64,000 bases of DNA, taken from positions 124,001 through 188,000 of the forward strand of contig OZ244964.1 in assembly GCA_965222825.1 (NCBI GenBank). The letters are read 5' to 3'. The translations under genes and the position numbers were made by a program. Below the pieces are notes generated by a model. It was not told the origin of the DNA. It saw nothing but the letters and a program-made list of their open reading frames with translations, and searched no databases. Each line of letters opens with the position of its first letter. The stretch's first letter is position 1. Below are positions 1-10,200 of the stretch, in pieces. Source of the stretch: G965207335 sp965222825 (GTDB lineage: Bacteria > Pseudomonadota > Gammaproteobacteria > PS1 > Pseudothioglobaceae).

Positions 1-441
1 GGTGAGCCCCCAAAAAACATTCCACTTATTACTAAAAGATTTATGGATAATCCTTTAATAGTAATAGCACACCCAAAACATAAATTATTAGCAAATAAAA
101 GTATTACTATTAATGACTTAAAAAAAGAAATTTTAATTACCAGAGAAGTAGGCTCAGGAACAAGGCATGCGGTGGAAAAAATCACAGGACTAAATTTTAA
201 TACCGATATTCAAATAAATTCTAATGAGGCTATAATAGGTGCTGTTCAGGCTGGACTTGGTATTGGTTTTGTATCTAAACACACCGTAACACTAGAGTTA
301 AAAAATCAAATTATTAAACAACTTAGTGTGGAAAAATTTCCAATTATCCGTCATTGGCATATAGTGCATAATAAAAACAGACAATTATCACCTATAGCTA
401 AACAATTTAAGGATTTTTTAATATCTAAAACTACGCAATGA
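1..441 (+). CDS. cbbR: LysR-family regulator of CbbR type, C-terminal part
   Basis: The gene enters from beyond the left edge. The frame is open from base 1, so the ATG at 43 is internal; about 146 codons of the effector-binding domain remain and the DNA-binding helix-turn-helix is outside the window. The segments GEPP, FMDNPLIVIAHP, VGSGTRHAVE, VQAGLGIGFVS and FPIIRHWHIVHN followed by LSP and FKDFL match CbbR, the LysR activator of Calvin-cycle (cbb) operons, better than other LysR proteins. That assignment rests on family memory and not on neighbours, because no rubisco genes are present here. Its stop overlaps the pepN start by four bases (ATGA), which suggests co-transcription. Confidence 0.75.
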   Translation, partial: GEPPKNIPLITKRFMDNPLIVIAHPKHKLLANKSITINDLKKEILITREVGSGTRHAVEKITGLNFNTDIQINSNEAIIGAVQAGLGIGFVSKHTVTLELKNQIIKQLSVEKFPIIRHWHIVHNKNRQLSPIAKQFKDFLISKTTQ

Positions 442-2951
442 AATTAATTTATAGAAAAAATTATAAAGTCCCAAATTATTTAATTAAAACTACAGACTTA
501 GTATTTGAATTATTTGAGGATAAAACCATAGTTAAAAATACTATGTGTTTTTATAAAAATCTAAAAAGTAAAGATAATAGCAGTAAATTATTTTTAAATG
601 GTAAGTCATTAAAACTTATTAGTCTTAAAAAAGATAATAAAGAAATAGCCTATAAGATTAGCGATGATGGTATTACTATTAGCGGACTAACTAATAATTT
701 TAATTTAGAGATAATAACAGAAATTTATCCGCATAAAAATACCAGTTTAAAGGGCTTATACAAGTCATCTGGTAATTTTTGCACTCAATGTGAAGCAGAA
801 GGGTTTAGAAATATTAGTTATTATTTAGATAGACCAGATGTATTAAGTATTTGGAGTGTAATAATAATAGCCGATAAAAATAAATACCCAATATTATTGT
901 CTAATGGTAATTTAATCCTAGATGATAAAACCAGTGTTAAATGGTATGACCCATATCCTAAACCTTGCTATTTATTTGCTCTAGTAGCTGGTGATTTTGC
1001 CGTTTTAACCGATATATTTATCACTAAATCTAATAAAAAAGTTCAGCTAAAAATATTCACTCAAAAGCATAATGCCCATAAAACAAGTTTTGCAATGTCA
1101 GCACTAAAAAAAGCTTTTTTATGGGATGAAGTCCGTTTTAATTTAGAATACGATTTAGATGTTTATATGATAGTAGCAGTGGATGATTTTAATATGGGTG
1201 CTATGGAAAATAAGGGCTTAAATATTTTTAATTCTAATTTTGTGCTTGCTGATACTAATACTACAACTGATAAAGATTTTATTAATATTAAGGCAGTAAT
1301 AGGGCACGAATATTTTCATAATTGGACTGGTAATCGTATAACTTGTAGAGATTGGTTTCAACTAAGTTTAAAAGAGGGTTTAACGGTATTTAGAGAGCAA
1401 GAATTTACCAGTGATGAGCATTCTAGAGCACTAAAAAGAATAGATGATGTATCGTTTTTAAGAAGCTCTCAGTTTGCAGAAGATAGTGGTGCTATGGCAC
1501 ATCCTGTTCGCCCTGAATCTTATTTAGCAGTAAATAATTTTTATACCCTAACAGTGTATGAAAAAGGTGCTGAGATTGTAAGAATGTTACATACTTTATT
1601 AGGTGAGAAGGTCTTTAAAAAAGCAATTAATTTATATTTAACAAAGTATGATTCTATGGCAGTTACTGTTGATGATTTTATTATGACAATGGAGCAAGCA
1701 TCTAATATTAATTTGCGACAATTTAAACTATGGTATAGTCAAATAGGCACCCCTGTTATTGATATTAGTACTAATTATGATAGTAAAAATAAAACCTTTA
1801 CTATTAACATCAAGCAAAAATTATCCAAAAATAATAATCCTTTTTATCTACCATTTAGTTATGCTTTATTTAGTAATAATGGCAATAAGATAATAGCAGA
1901 TACAGCAATAATTAAGAATGAAAAACAACAATTAAAATTCAACAATATTAGCACTAAGCCTATATGTTCTTATTTACGAGGATTTTCTGCACCAATTATT
2001 GTTAATGCTAAATTATCTTATAATGAAAGAATTAAATTATTAACTTATGAGGATGATACATTTAGTAAATTTGATAATGCTCAAATTTTGTGGAGTAAAC
2101 TATTATTAAATAAATTAAATAATAATGCTAAAAAGCAAATTTTTAATTGTTTTGCTAATATTTTAGCAAGTAGTGCAGATAATGGTTTGACAGCTAGGCT
2201 AATAAGTATGCCTGATGAAAAATATATCCAACAACAAACAAAAATAATTACCCCGCTTAAAACTCACAACAACTTAGTAAACTTAGCATTAGAATTTGCA
2301 ATTTTTGTTAAAGATTTATTGCTAAGCACATACAATAAACTAAATGATAATAACAATCAATTTAATGAAACACAAATAGCACATAGAGCATTAAAAAATA
2401 CTTGTTTAGGATATTTAAGTTTAATTAAAAATTATAATCTATGTTATAAGCAATATAATAATGCTAGTTGTATGAGTGATAAATTTTCTGCACTTATAGG
2501 CCTAGTTAGATACGATAATAATTATCGTAATGAGGTATTGGCTGATTTTTATAACACCTATAAACACGATACTCAGGTTATTGATAAATGGTTTAGTATT
2601 CAAGCACTAGCAGAGGATAGTGATGTAGGGGTTATTAAAAAACTAATGCAACACAATAAATTTTCATTTACTAATCCTAATAGATTGCGTGCTGTAATTA
2701 ACTCATGGTGTAATAATTATCCACAATTTCATACCAGAGATGGCTATGAATTATTAAGCAATATTATTATCAAATTAAATAAAACTAATCCACAAATAGG
2801 TGCTAGATTTGTATCAGCATTTAATCATTATAGCAGATACGAAAAAGTACAATCAAACCTACAAAAAAAATCCTTAGAGAGAATTTTACTAGTAGATAAA
2901 TTAAGCCCTGATATTTTAGAAATGGCAAAAAATGCCCTAAAACATAAATAA
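438..2951 (+). CDS. pepN: aminopeptidase N (M1 family zinc metallopeptidase)
   Basis: Cytosolic zinc aminopeptidase that removes N-terminal residues from peptides during protein turnover. The 837 residues compare with about 870 in E. coli PepN. The M1 exopeptidase motif GAMEN is near residue 253. The zinc site HEYFH is near residue 289, with its third ligand Glu in LKEGLTVF about 19 residues further on. The second half has the PepN C-terminal helical domain, with VRYDNNYRNEVLADF. The ATG start lies within the stop of the upstream LysR gene, and the stop is 2 bases before pncC, so the three genes probably share a transcript. No key residue is missing. Confidence 0.96.
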   Translation: MKLIYRKNYKVPNYLIKTTDLVFELFEDKTIVKNTMCFYKNLKSKDNSSKLFLNGKSLKLISLKKDNKEIAYKISDDGITISGLTNNFNLEIITEIYPHKNTSLKGLYKSSGNFCTQCEAEGFRNISYYLDRPDVLSIWSVIIIADKNKYPILLSNGNLILDDKTSVKWYDPYPKPCYLFALVAGDFAVLTDIFITKSNKKVQLKIFTQKHNAHKTSFAMSALKKAFLWDEVRFNLEYDLDVYMIVAVDDFNMGAMENKGLNIFNSNFVLADTNTTTDKDFINIKAVIGHEYFHNWTGNRITCRDWFQLSLKEGLTVFREQEFTSDEHSRALKRIDDVSFLRSSQFAEDSGAMAHPVRPESYLAVNNFYTLTVYEKGAEIVRMLHTLLGEKVFKKAINLYLTKYDSMAVTVDDFIMTMEQASNINLRQFKLWYSQIGTPVIDISTNYDSKNKTFTINIKQKLSKNNNPFYLPFSYALFSNNGNKIIADTAIIKNEKQQLKFNNISTKPICSYLRGFSAPIIVNAKLSYNERIKLLTYEDDTFSKFDNAQILWSKLLLNKLNNNAKKQIFNCFANILASSADNGLTARLISMPDEKYIQQQTKIITPLKTHNNLVNLALEFAIFVKDLLLSTYNKLNDNNNQFNETQIAHRALKNTCLGYLSLIKNYNLCYKQYNNASCMSDKFSALIGLVRYDNNYRNEVLADFYNTYKHDTQVIDKWFSIQALAEDSDVGVIKKLMQHNKFSFTNPNRLRAVINSWCNNYPQFHTRDGYELLSNIIIKLNKTNPQIGARFVSAFNHYSRYEKVQSNLQKKSLERILLVDKLSPDILEMAKNALKHK

Positions 2952-2953
2952 AT

Positions 2954-3445
2954 ATGAGTAATATTAGTAAATTAGCAGAGTTATTGCTTGCAAATAAATT
3001 AACAATAAGCATAGCAGAATCTTGCACAGCAGGGGCTTTATCTGCTAAGTTAACATCAATATCTGGTAGCTCAAAATATTTTGATAGAGCATATATAACT
3101 TATAGTAACAAAGCTAAACAACAAATGCTAAATGTTAGTCAAAATACCTTAGATAAATATGGTGCTGTAAGCAAGCAAGTAGTTTTAGAAATGTTAAATG
3201 GTATAATTAACAACTCAAAACCACAAATAGCAGTAGCAATAACTGGCATAGCAGGACCAAAGGGTGGCAGCAAAAATAAACCAGTTGGCACGGTTTATCT
3301 AGCATTTTTAGTTGATGACAAAAAATACACCGTTAAAAAATTATTTTATGGTAGTAGAAAAATAATTATAAAACAAAGTGTTGATTGTGCAGTCAATAAT
3401 TTATTAAAAAATTTAAGCAAACTACGAAGTCTAACTTGTGATTAG
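2954..3445 (+). CDS. pncC: nicotinamide-nucleotide amidase (CinA C-terminal domain type)
   Basis: Stand-alone CinA C-terminal domain, 163 residues, the usual length of single-domain PncC. The enzyme deamidates nicotinamide mononucleotide to nicotinate mononucleotide for NAD recycling. Seen in the sequence are SIAESCTAG near residue 20, SGSSKYFDRAYITYSN, the central AVAITGIAGPKGGS and KPVGTVYLAF, all hallmarks of the family. The N-terminal molybdopterin-binding-like domain of long CinA proteins is absent, as in many proteobacteria. It follows pepN with a 2-base gap. recA, a common neighbour of cinA, is not present. Confidence 0.93.
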   Translation: MSNISKLAELLLANKLTISIAESCTAGALSAKLTSISGSSKYFDRAYITYSNKAKQQMLNVSQNTLDKYGAVSKQVVLEMLNGIINNSKPQIAVAITGIAGPKGGSKNKPVGTVYLAFLVDDKKYTVKKLFYGSRKIIIKQSVDCAVNNLLKNLSKLRSLTCD

Positions 3446-3516
3446 CATATATTACAAATCTGATTTATGGGATTGGCTTGTTTTATCTATTTTTGTTTTA
3501 TGTCATAACTCTTAAT

Positions 3517-3858
3517 TTAATTTTTATTAGTGTTACGAAACTCAGATACCCTAATTTTGCCATTAATAATCTTAGATTTGCGTTGCATTATTTTATCCAT
3601 TTTTTGCCAAAAAGCTTTGTTTAGGTTAAAATTTGCACTAATTGCTGTGCCCATTAATAAAATCAATAGATCTGCTGATTCTTCAGCTAAATTCTCAATA
3701 GATTTACCCTTAGTAACGCATGATGATATTTCGCCTAGTTCTTCTGCCATCAATGCAATACGATAATGCAAGTCTTCACCACCAGTATTTTTAAAATCGT
3801 GTTTATTATGGAATAATTGCACATTTTTTAGCATATCTTTATAAGAATCTTTATTCAT
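3517..3858 (-). CDS. MazG-like nucleotide pyrophosphohydrolase
   Basis: Small all-alpha NTP pyrophosphohydrolase of 113 residues. The metal-binding pattern of the MazG/MazG-like fold is visible: EELGE near residue 39 and EESADLLI near residue 59. Members hydrolyse (d)NTPs to monophosphates and are thought to clean damaged nucleotides; the substrate cannot be told here. It is the last gene of a minus-strand run after apaG, with a 9-base gap, and converges on pncC. Its length fits a single-domain MazG-like protein rather than the two-domain MazG of E. coli. Confidence 0.8.
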   Translation of the reverse strand: MNKDSYKDMLKNVQLFHNKHDFKNTGGEDLHYRIALMAEELGEISSCVTKGKSIENLAEESADLLILLMGTAISANFNLNKAFWQKMDKIMQRKSKIINGKIRVSEFRNTNKN

Positions 3859-3867
3859 TTTTATATT

Positions 3868-4239
3868 CTAATGTATAGTAACAGGTCCAATTAAAGCAAA
3901 TTCTGGAATTATAGCTAAAAAATTATCACCATCATCTGATAACATTTTATAATTACCTTTCATCGTTCCTGTGGGAGTTCCAAGCACAACACCAGATGTA
4001 TAAATATAACCTTCATTTGGCTCTAAATAAGGTTGCTCACCAACCACACCCTCACCTATAACTTCTTCTACTTTATTACTATCATCGGTTATAATCCAGT
4101 GTCTATCAAGTAGTCTAGCACTTATATCACCCTTATTTGTTATAGTTATAGTATAAGAAAATACAAAATATTGCATTTCAGGATTCGATTCTTCTACTAA
4201 ATATTTAGTTTTAACTTTTACTTGGATATTGTTTTTCAT
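3868..4239 (-). CDS. apaG: ApaG family protein
   Basis: ApaG (DUF525), 123 residues with a fibronectin-III-like beta-sandwich. Family signatures seen are FVFSYTITITNKG, LLDRHWIITD, VEEVIGEGVVGEQP, YTSGVVLGTPTGTM and an ending like VTIH. The biochemical role is not settled; it has been linked to phosphate or divalent-metal physiology, and ApaG domains occur in some F-box proteins. The start overlaps the end of rsmA by 29 bases, and alignment of the first strand (IQVKVKTKYL) with E. coli ApaG supports this upstream start. Conserved order pdxA-rsmA-apaG; apaH, the next gene in E. coli, is missing. Confidence 0.95.
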   Translation of the reverse strand: MKNNIQVKVKTKYLVEESNPEMQYFVFSYTITITNKGDISARLLDRHWIITDDSNKVEEVIGEGVVGEQPYLEPNEGYIYTSGVVLGTPTGTMKGNYKMLSDDGDNFLAIIPEFALIGPVTIH

Positions 4240-4999
4240 TTGTTATTTTTAAATAATCTTTGGTTAAATTAATAAAATCATCAACACTTAGCATTTCTGC
4301 TCTTTGACTTAGGTCAATATTTGTCTCACTTTGTTTTAAATGTAATTTTAAACAATTTTTTAGAGTTTTTCTACGCATTGCAAAACTAATACGAACAATA
4401 TCTTGAAAAATATTATTATCAATGGTTTTAATTTCAGTTTTTGGATTTAGTTTTATTATTGCTGATGTTATTTTAGGTTTAGGGGAAAAGGCAGTATTTG
4501 GCACGCTAAATAAATACTCAATATTAAAATAATACTGTAATATTACTGATAGTCTGCCGTAAATTTTATTACCACAATTAGCAATAATTCTGTTAATTAC
4601 CTCTTTTTGAAGCATAAAATACATATCGGTTATTAGGCTACGATGGTTTATCATTTTTAACAAAATAGGCGATGATATATTGTATGGCAAATTACCAACT
4701 ATACGCAAATTAGCCTCTAAATTATTAAAATTAAATTGTAAAATATCGCCTTGGTGAATAATAAGCTTATTGATTTGTTGTTTTTTCCAATAATTGATAA
4801 TATTTGTATCAATTTCAACAATATGCAGTTTATTTAGTTTATCAAGCAATGGCATAGTAATAGCACCTAGTCCAGCACCTATTTCTAACATATTATCATT
4901 TTGTTTAGGGTTTATATGGCTAATAATTTTGGCAATAATATTTTTATCCACTAAAAAATTTTGTCCAAACCTCTTTTTTGCTATGTGGTTGCTGAGCAT
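4211..4999 (-). CDS. rsmA: 16S rRNA (adenine1518/1519-N6)-dimethyltransferase
   Basis: RsmA/KsgA dimethylates two adjacent adenines in the 3' terminal hairpin of 16S rRNA during late 30S assembly. The 262-residue protein starts HIAKKRFGQNFLVD, the conserved KsgA N-terminus. It carries the SAM-binding motif LEIGAGLGAIT near residue 40 and the adenine-pocket motif NLPYNIS near residue 103. It continues with FMLQKEVINR, YGRLSVILQYY, FSPKPKITSAII and RRKTLKNCL, as expected for full length. It overlaps pdxA upstream by 19 bases and apaG downstream by 29 bases, so translation of the three is probably coupled. Confidence 0.97.
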   Translation of the reverse strand: MLSNHIAKKRFGQNFLVDKNIIAKIISHINPKQNDNMLEIGAGLGAITMPLLDKLNKLHIVEIDTNIINYWKKQQINKLIIHQGDILQFNFNNLEANLRIVGNLPYNISSPILLKMINHRSLITDMYFMLQKEVINRIIANCGNKIYGRLSVILQYYFNIEYLFSVPNTAFSPKPKITSAIIKLNPKTEIKTIDNNIFQDIVRISFAMRRKTLKNCLKLHLKQSETNIDLSQRAEMLSVDDFINLTKDYLKITNEKQYPSKS

Positions 5000-5973
5000 T
5001 TAATAATGTTATTGGTATAACTAAGTGCAGTGTCAAAACTTCCTAGGCTAATTTTACCAGTTCCTGCTAATTCTAATGCACTACCGTGATCTACTGATGT
5101 TCTAATAAATGGCAAACCTAAGGTAATATTTACTGATTTTTGAAAGCCCAAAGCCTTCAGCACTGGTAAGCCTTGGTCGTGATACATAGTAATAATGGCA
5201 TCACTTATTTTTAGATTATCCTGTGTAAATGCACTATCAGCAGCATTAGCACCTATTGCGTTAATTGCTAATTTTTGCATCTCTAAAATAACAGGATTAA
5301 TTATATTAATTTCTTCATCTCCTAAATAGCCATTTTCACCAGCATGAGGATTGAGACCACAAACTATTATTTGTGGATTAGGTATGGCAAATTGTTTTCT
5401 TAAACCATTATAAACATTGTTAATAGTTAGCCTCAATTTATCTTTTGTTATATTTTTTGCAACTAATTTTATTGGAATATGAGTTGTTACTAATGCTAAT
5501 CTTAGTTTATCATTAGCTAGCATCATAGTAGTTTTGCTATTAGTTTTCTCTGCCAAGTATTCAGTATGACCACTAAATTTTATCCCTGCTTGATTGATAA
5601 TGCCCTTGTGAATTGGACCTGTTAGCATTGCCTTAGTTATACCCTTTTGAGTAAGTTTAATAGCAGTATCTAGTGCTTTTAAAACAAAACTAGCATTATT
5701 GATATTTAAGGTGCCTGCTTGTACTTTATCTTTAACTTTAATAGGATAAACTAATACATCACCTATATTTTTACAATTAGTATTTTCTTTAATATTTATT
5801 TTTAAATTTAGTAGTTTTGCCCTAGATAATAATAAATCAGGGTCAGTAATTGTTATTAATTGTGTTTTAGAGTGCGTTATTGATTTTTGGGAGTTAATAA
5901 TTACTAAATCTAATCCAATTCCAGACGGCTCTCCAGGAGTAAATGCTATGTTCATAGCTATTATTTTACGCAA
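4981..5973 (-). CDS. pdxA: 4-hydroxythreonine-4-phosphate dehydrogenase
   Basis: NAD-dependent oxidation of 4-phosphohydroxy-L-threonine in the DXP-dependent vitamin B6 pathway. The sequence shows FTPGEPSGIGLDL at the N-terminus, TGPIHKG, SGHTEYLAE, CGLNPHAGENG, AMYHDQGLPVLK-like YHDQGLPVLK and an ending LPFIRTSVDHGSALELAGTG; the metal ligand histidines lie in these motifs. ATG at 5973 gives 330 residues, but a second ATG at 5955 leaves only one residue (N) before the conserved IAFTPGEP segment and is an equally good start. First gene of the pdxA-rsmA-apaG cluster, divergent from the RND adaptor gene. Confidence 0.97.
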   Translation of the reverse strand: MRKIIAMNIAFTPGEPSGIGLDLVIINSQKSITHSKTQLITITDPDLLLSRAKLLNLKINIKENTNCKNIGDVLVYPIKVKDKVQAGTLNINNASFVLKALDTAIKLTQKGITKAMLTGPIHKGIINQAGIKFSGHTEYLAEKTNSKTTMMLANDKLRLALVTTHIPIKLVAKNITKDKLRLTINNVYNGLRKQFAIPNPQIIVCGLNPHAGENGYLGDEEINIINPVILEMQKLAINAIGANAADSAFTQDNLKISDAIITMYHDQGLPVLKALGFQKSVNITLGLPFIRTSVDHGSALELAGTGKISLGSFDTALSYTNNIIKCSATT

Positions 5974-6051
5974 AATTTAGTGTATAATGACCTTAAAAAT
6001 AGACAATAATTTTACTATTATTGCAATTTTTGCTTAACAATTAATAAAAAA

Positions 6052-7179
6052 ATGAAAAAGACATTATTAAAAACAAATTTTTTACTATTATATTTATTCA
6101 TATTTGTTAGTGCATATGGTGCTAATAGTAGTTTTGATGTTATTGAAGTGGAATATGTAGCCATTGGTAAAAGAGTGTTATTAGGAGGCTCTGTAGTGCC
6201 ATCTGTAGAAGTTAAACTAAAGGCACAATCCTCAGGCGATGTTATTAAAATAAGAGCTAAATCAGGCGATTTTTTTAAAAAAGGCTCGCAAATAGCATCA
6301 CTTGAAAGAGAATCAATAACTGCTCAAAAAGATTCTGCCAAAGCAGAAATAGAATCTGCTAAGGAAGTGCTAAGAAATGCTGGTGTGCAATATTCAAAGT
6401 CTATAATATCTCCTAGATATGAGGGTAACAATATGCTAGGTGGTATGCCGGGTATGTTTGGAGTATTTACCGATCCTATGCGTTCAATGTTTGATGTTGG
6501 TAGCCCTGGTTTTGAAAAATATGCTATTAGAGCTAATTTTTATTCACAATACGCCAAAGCAAATAATAAACTCAAACAAGCAAGGCTTAAACTAAAAGAA
6601 ATTAATGAAAAATTAGAAGATACCTTAATTATTGCTCCATTTGATGGCGTAGTAGTGAAAAAATTAGTTAATGAAGGTGATGTTGTTCAAAAAGGACAGG
6701 TGCTATTATTATTTTCTAATATCAAAAATTTAGAAGTAGAGGCCTTCGTGCCTGCTCGTATGCTTTACAGTATAAAAAAAGGCTCTAATTATCGCATTAA
6801 AATTGATGTTTCTAATTATGTAGTTAATACCACCTTAAAACAAATATATCCTGTGGCAGATAATAAGACTCATACCGTTAAAGTTAAGTTTTCATTGCCT
6901 GATAATATTCCAGTAATAGCAGGCTCTTATGCAGAAATAGAATTATTTGATATATTTAATACCAAAAAAACCGCATTAATACCCGATAGCGCCTTGGTTT
7001 GGCGTAGTAGTATTCCTAGTGTTTTTATAGTTAATAAAGAAAATAAAACAGAGCTTAGATTTGTTCGCATTGGCGATAAAGTTGCTAATGATAAAATTAG
7101 CATTTTATCTGGGCTAAAAAAATATGATAAAGTAATCATTAATCCTGGAGCATTAATGGTATCTGGTATGTCAATTTAA
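6052..7179 (+). CDS. RND efflux periplasmic adaptor (membrane fusion protein)
   Basis: Periplasmic adaptor linking an inner-membrane RND pump to an outer-membrane channel. An N-terminal hydrophobic signal (LLLYLFIFVSAYG) is followed by a split lipoyl half-motif (VKLKAQSSGDVIKIRAKSGD ... IAPFDGVVVKKLVNEGDVV). Between them is a coiled-coil hairpin, interrupted by a Gly/Met-rich stretch (LGGMPGMFGVF) around residue 125 that is unusual for the family. The beta-barrel and membrane-proximal domains follow. 375 residues is typical. A TATAAT at 5983-5988 is a possible -10 upstream. The permease follows after 88 bases; no TolC-type gene is adjacent. Confidence 0.9.
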   Translation: MKKTLLKTNFLLLYLFIFVSAYGANSSFDVIEVEYVAIGKRVLLGGSVVPSVEVKLKAQSSGDVIKIRAKSGDFFKKGSQIASLERESITAQKDSAKAEIESAKEVLRNAGVQYSKSIISPRYEGNNMLGGMPGMFGVFTDPMRSMFDVGSPGFEKYAIRANFYSQYAKANNKLKQARLKLKEINEKLEDTLIIAPFDGVVVKKLVNEGDVVQKGQVLLLFSNIKNLEVEAFVPARMLYSIKKGSNYRIKIDVSNYVVNTTLKQIYPVADNKTHTVKVKFSLPDNIPVIAGSYAEIELFDIFNTKKTALIPDSALVWRSSIPSVFIVNKENKTELRFVRIGDKVANDKISILSGLKKYDKVIINPGALMVSGMSI

Positions 7180-7267
7180 AATAAAAGTTCGACCAAATAA
7201 TTATTAATAAATATTTTGTCAAGCACTTTACCCAATATAATTTTAATGGGTTTAAAAAACTAATTAA

Positions 7268-10200
7268 ATGTCAGAAGAAAATAAGAATATTCATCACTCT
7301 TTAGGTTTAGCAGGCAGGCTAACAAAAAGTTTTATAGTATCCCCACTATCATCAATATTATTTATTTTTATGCTTGCTGCTGGGATATTGGGTTTAATAT
7401 CAACACCAAGACAAGAAGACCCACAAATATCTGTGCCTCTTATAGATATTTTTGTTGAATATCCCGGTGCTACTTCTAAGGAAGTATCCGATATTGTAGT
7501 TAGACCATTAGAGAGAAGAATGTCTAACTTATTAGGGGTAAAACATGTTTACTCTGTTGCTGATAAAGGCAAGGCAATTATTGTTGTTGAGTTTGATGTT
7601 GGCGAGAAAATGAGTGATGCCATAATTAGAGTTAGAGACAAAATTTTATCTAATTTAGAGCATATACCTCCAGGCATTAAACAACCTATAATCAAACCAA
7701 AAGAAATAGATGATGTTCCCATAGTCAATATAGTTTTATGGTCAAATACTGTTGATGATGGACAATTACGCTCGCTAGGTTTAGAAGTCCTACAACAATT
7801 AGAGCATGTAGAAAACACTAATAATGGCTTTGTAGTTGGTGGTCGTAAAGAAGTTTTTCATATTGATATTAATCCATCTAAGTTATTTAGTTACAATGTT
7901 TCATTACAAGAAATTGCCAATATAATTCGCTCATCTAATGTTAAATCACAAACAGGGTTTATTGATATTGATGACTATCAAATGGAAATTTACTCAGGGG
8001 ACTTTTTTAAAAAATCATCTGATATTGAAAATCTAGTAGTAAAAGTAATAGATGGTAGAAGTATTTATATTAGTGATATTGCTAATGTATATTATGCGCC
8101 TGAGGAAGTTAAACAAATGGTTAGTTTTTATAGCGGACCTAGCTATAAAGAAAATAATCAAATTATATCAGGAGGTGTACCAGCTGTTGTTGTTGCTATA
8201 GCCAAAAAATATGGTTCAAATGGTATTAAAGTAGCAAATGATATTGTCGCTAAAATAGAAGAGTTAAAGACCTTTTTGATACCTGCTGATGTCAATGTAG
8301 ATATTACCAGAAATTATGGCAAATCAGCAAAAAATAAAGTAGATGAGTTAATATTTAAACTATTTATAGCAACTGGTGCTGTTGCACTACTAATATGGCT
8401 AACCTTAGGTTGGCGTCCTGCTATTGTAGTAACCTTGGTTATACCTGTGGTATTGTTAATGACAATATTTAGTGCTTGGTTAATGGGCTTTACCATTGAT
8501 AGAGTTAGTTTGTTTGCCCTAATATTTTCTATAGGTATTTTGGTAGATGATGCTATTGTAGTGGTGGAAAATATTTACCGTCGTTGGCTAATTGATGAAA
8601 AAATTAGCATTAAAACTGCAATAGATGCTGTGCGTGAAGTTGGCAATCCTACTATACTAGCTACTTTTACTGTTATTGCTGCACTTATGCCTATGGCAGC
8701 TGTTCGCGGTATGATGGGACCTTATATGGAGCCCATTCCAATTTTAGGCTCGGTTGCAATGCTGTTTTCTTTATTTGCGGCTTTTGCTTTTACCCCTTAT
8801 TTTGTAATGAAATTAGTGCCACCTATAGAAGTGCTAAAACGAATGGAGAATGCTGAGGATAAAATAAATAAATATCTCCATAAATTTTATAAATTTGCTG
8901 TCGGTAAGTTATTTAATAATATTAGACTTGGATTAGCGTTTTTAATATCTTTAATAATAGCGTTTTTTGTAGCAATATATATGTTTTATAATACTTCTGT
9001 TGTGGTAAAAATGCTACCTCTTGATAATAAAAACTTATTTTCTATTATACTAGATATGCCAGATGGAACATCACTGGTAAATACTGCTAGTGTGGCAAAT
9101 AAAATAGCAGAAACATTAAAAAATATTCCTGAAATTACTAGTATACAAACTTATGCTGGCACATCACAGCCATTTAATTTTAATGGTTTAATTAGGCATT
9201 ATTATTTACGCAAAGAATCAGCTAATGGTGAAATATCTATCCAATTATTAGACAAGGATAAACGCAGTAGAACAAGCCACGAAATAGCACTAGCAGCTAG
9301 AGAGTTAATTAAAGACATAGCTTATGATAATAATGCTAATATTGCTGTTGTAGAAATGCCACCAGGACCACCAGTCCTAAGACCTGTAGTTGCTGAGGTT
9401 TATGGCAAAAATGATAATATGCGTAAAAAACTTGCTAATGATTTAACCCAGTTATTTAAAAATAGTAATTCTATGGCAGATGTTGATAATTATACTCGCG
9501 ATAAATATCCAGTATGGCATTTTGAGGTAGATACAGAAAAAGCTATTCGTTTTGGTGTTAGTGTGCAAACTATTAAGGAAACACTGGATATGGCTATGAG
9601 TAGTTTTAATGTTACTACTGTGCGTTTAAAAAATGCCTTAGAGCCAACAGATGTAAGATTACAAGTGCCATTACGGAAACGCTCTCAACTTAACTATTTA
9701 AAGCAACTACCCATTGCATCAAAAAATAACCAGTTGATACCTATAGTTGACTTAGGCGAATTTGTCTTAAAAGAACAAGATGATTTAATTTTTCATAAGG
9801 ACTTATCTGCAGTAGAATATGTAGTTGGCGAGCCAGTTGGCAGGTTGTCAGCACCTATTTATGCTATGGCAGCAGTTGATAAACTCTTAAATAGTTATCA
9901 AACTAAGGATGGCAAAATTATTCAAGGAAATTATTTAGCTAAAGGTGATAATACTGATAGTGTAATAAGCTTTGATTGGGCAGGGGAGTGGACTGTTACC
10001 TATGAAACATTCAGAGATATGGGTATAGCATTTGCTATTGCTCTTATAGTAATTTATATGTTGGTGGTATGGCAATTTGGTAATTTTTTAACTCCAGCTA
10101 TTATTATGGCACCTATACCTCTTACCCTATTAGGCATAATACCAGCTCATTGGCTTTTGAATGCAGAATTTACTGCAACTTCTATGATAGGTTGGATTGC

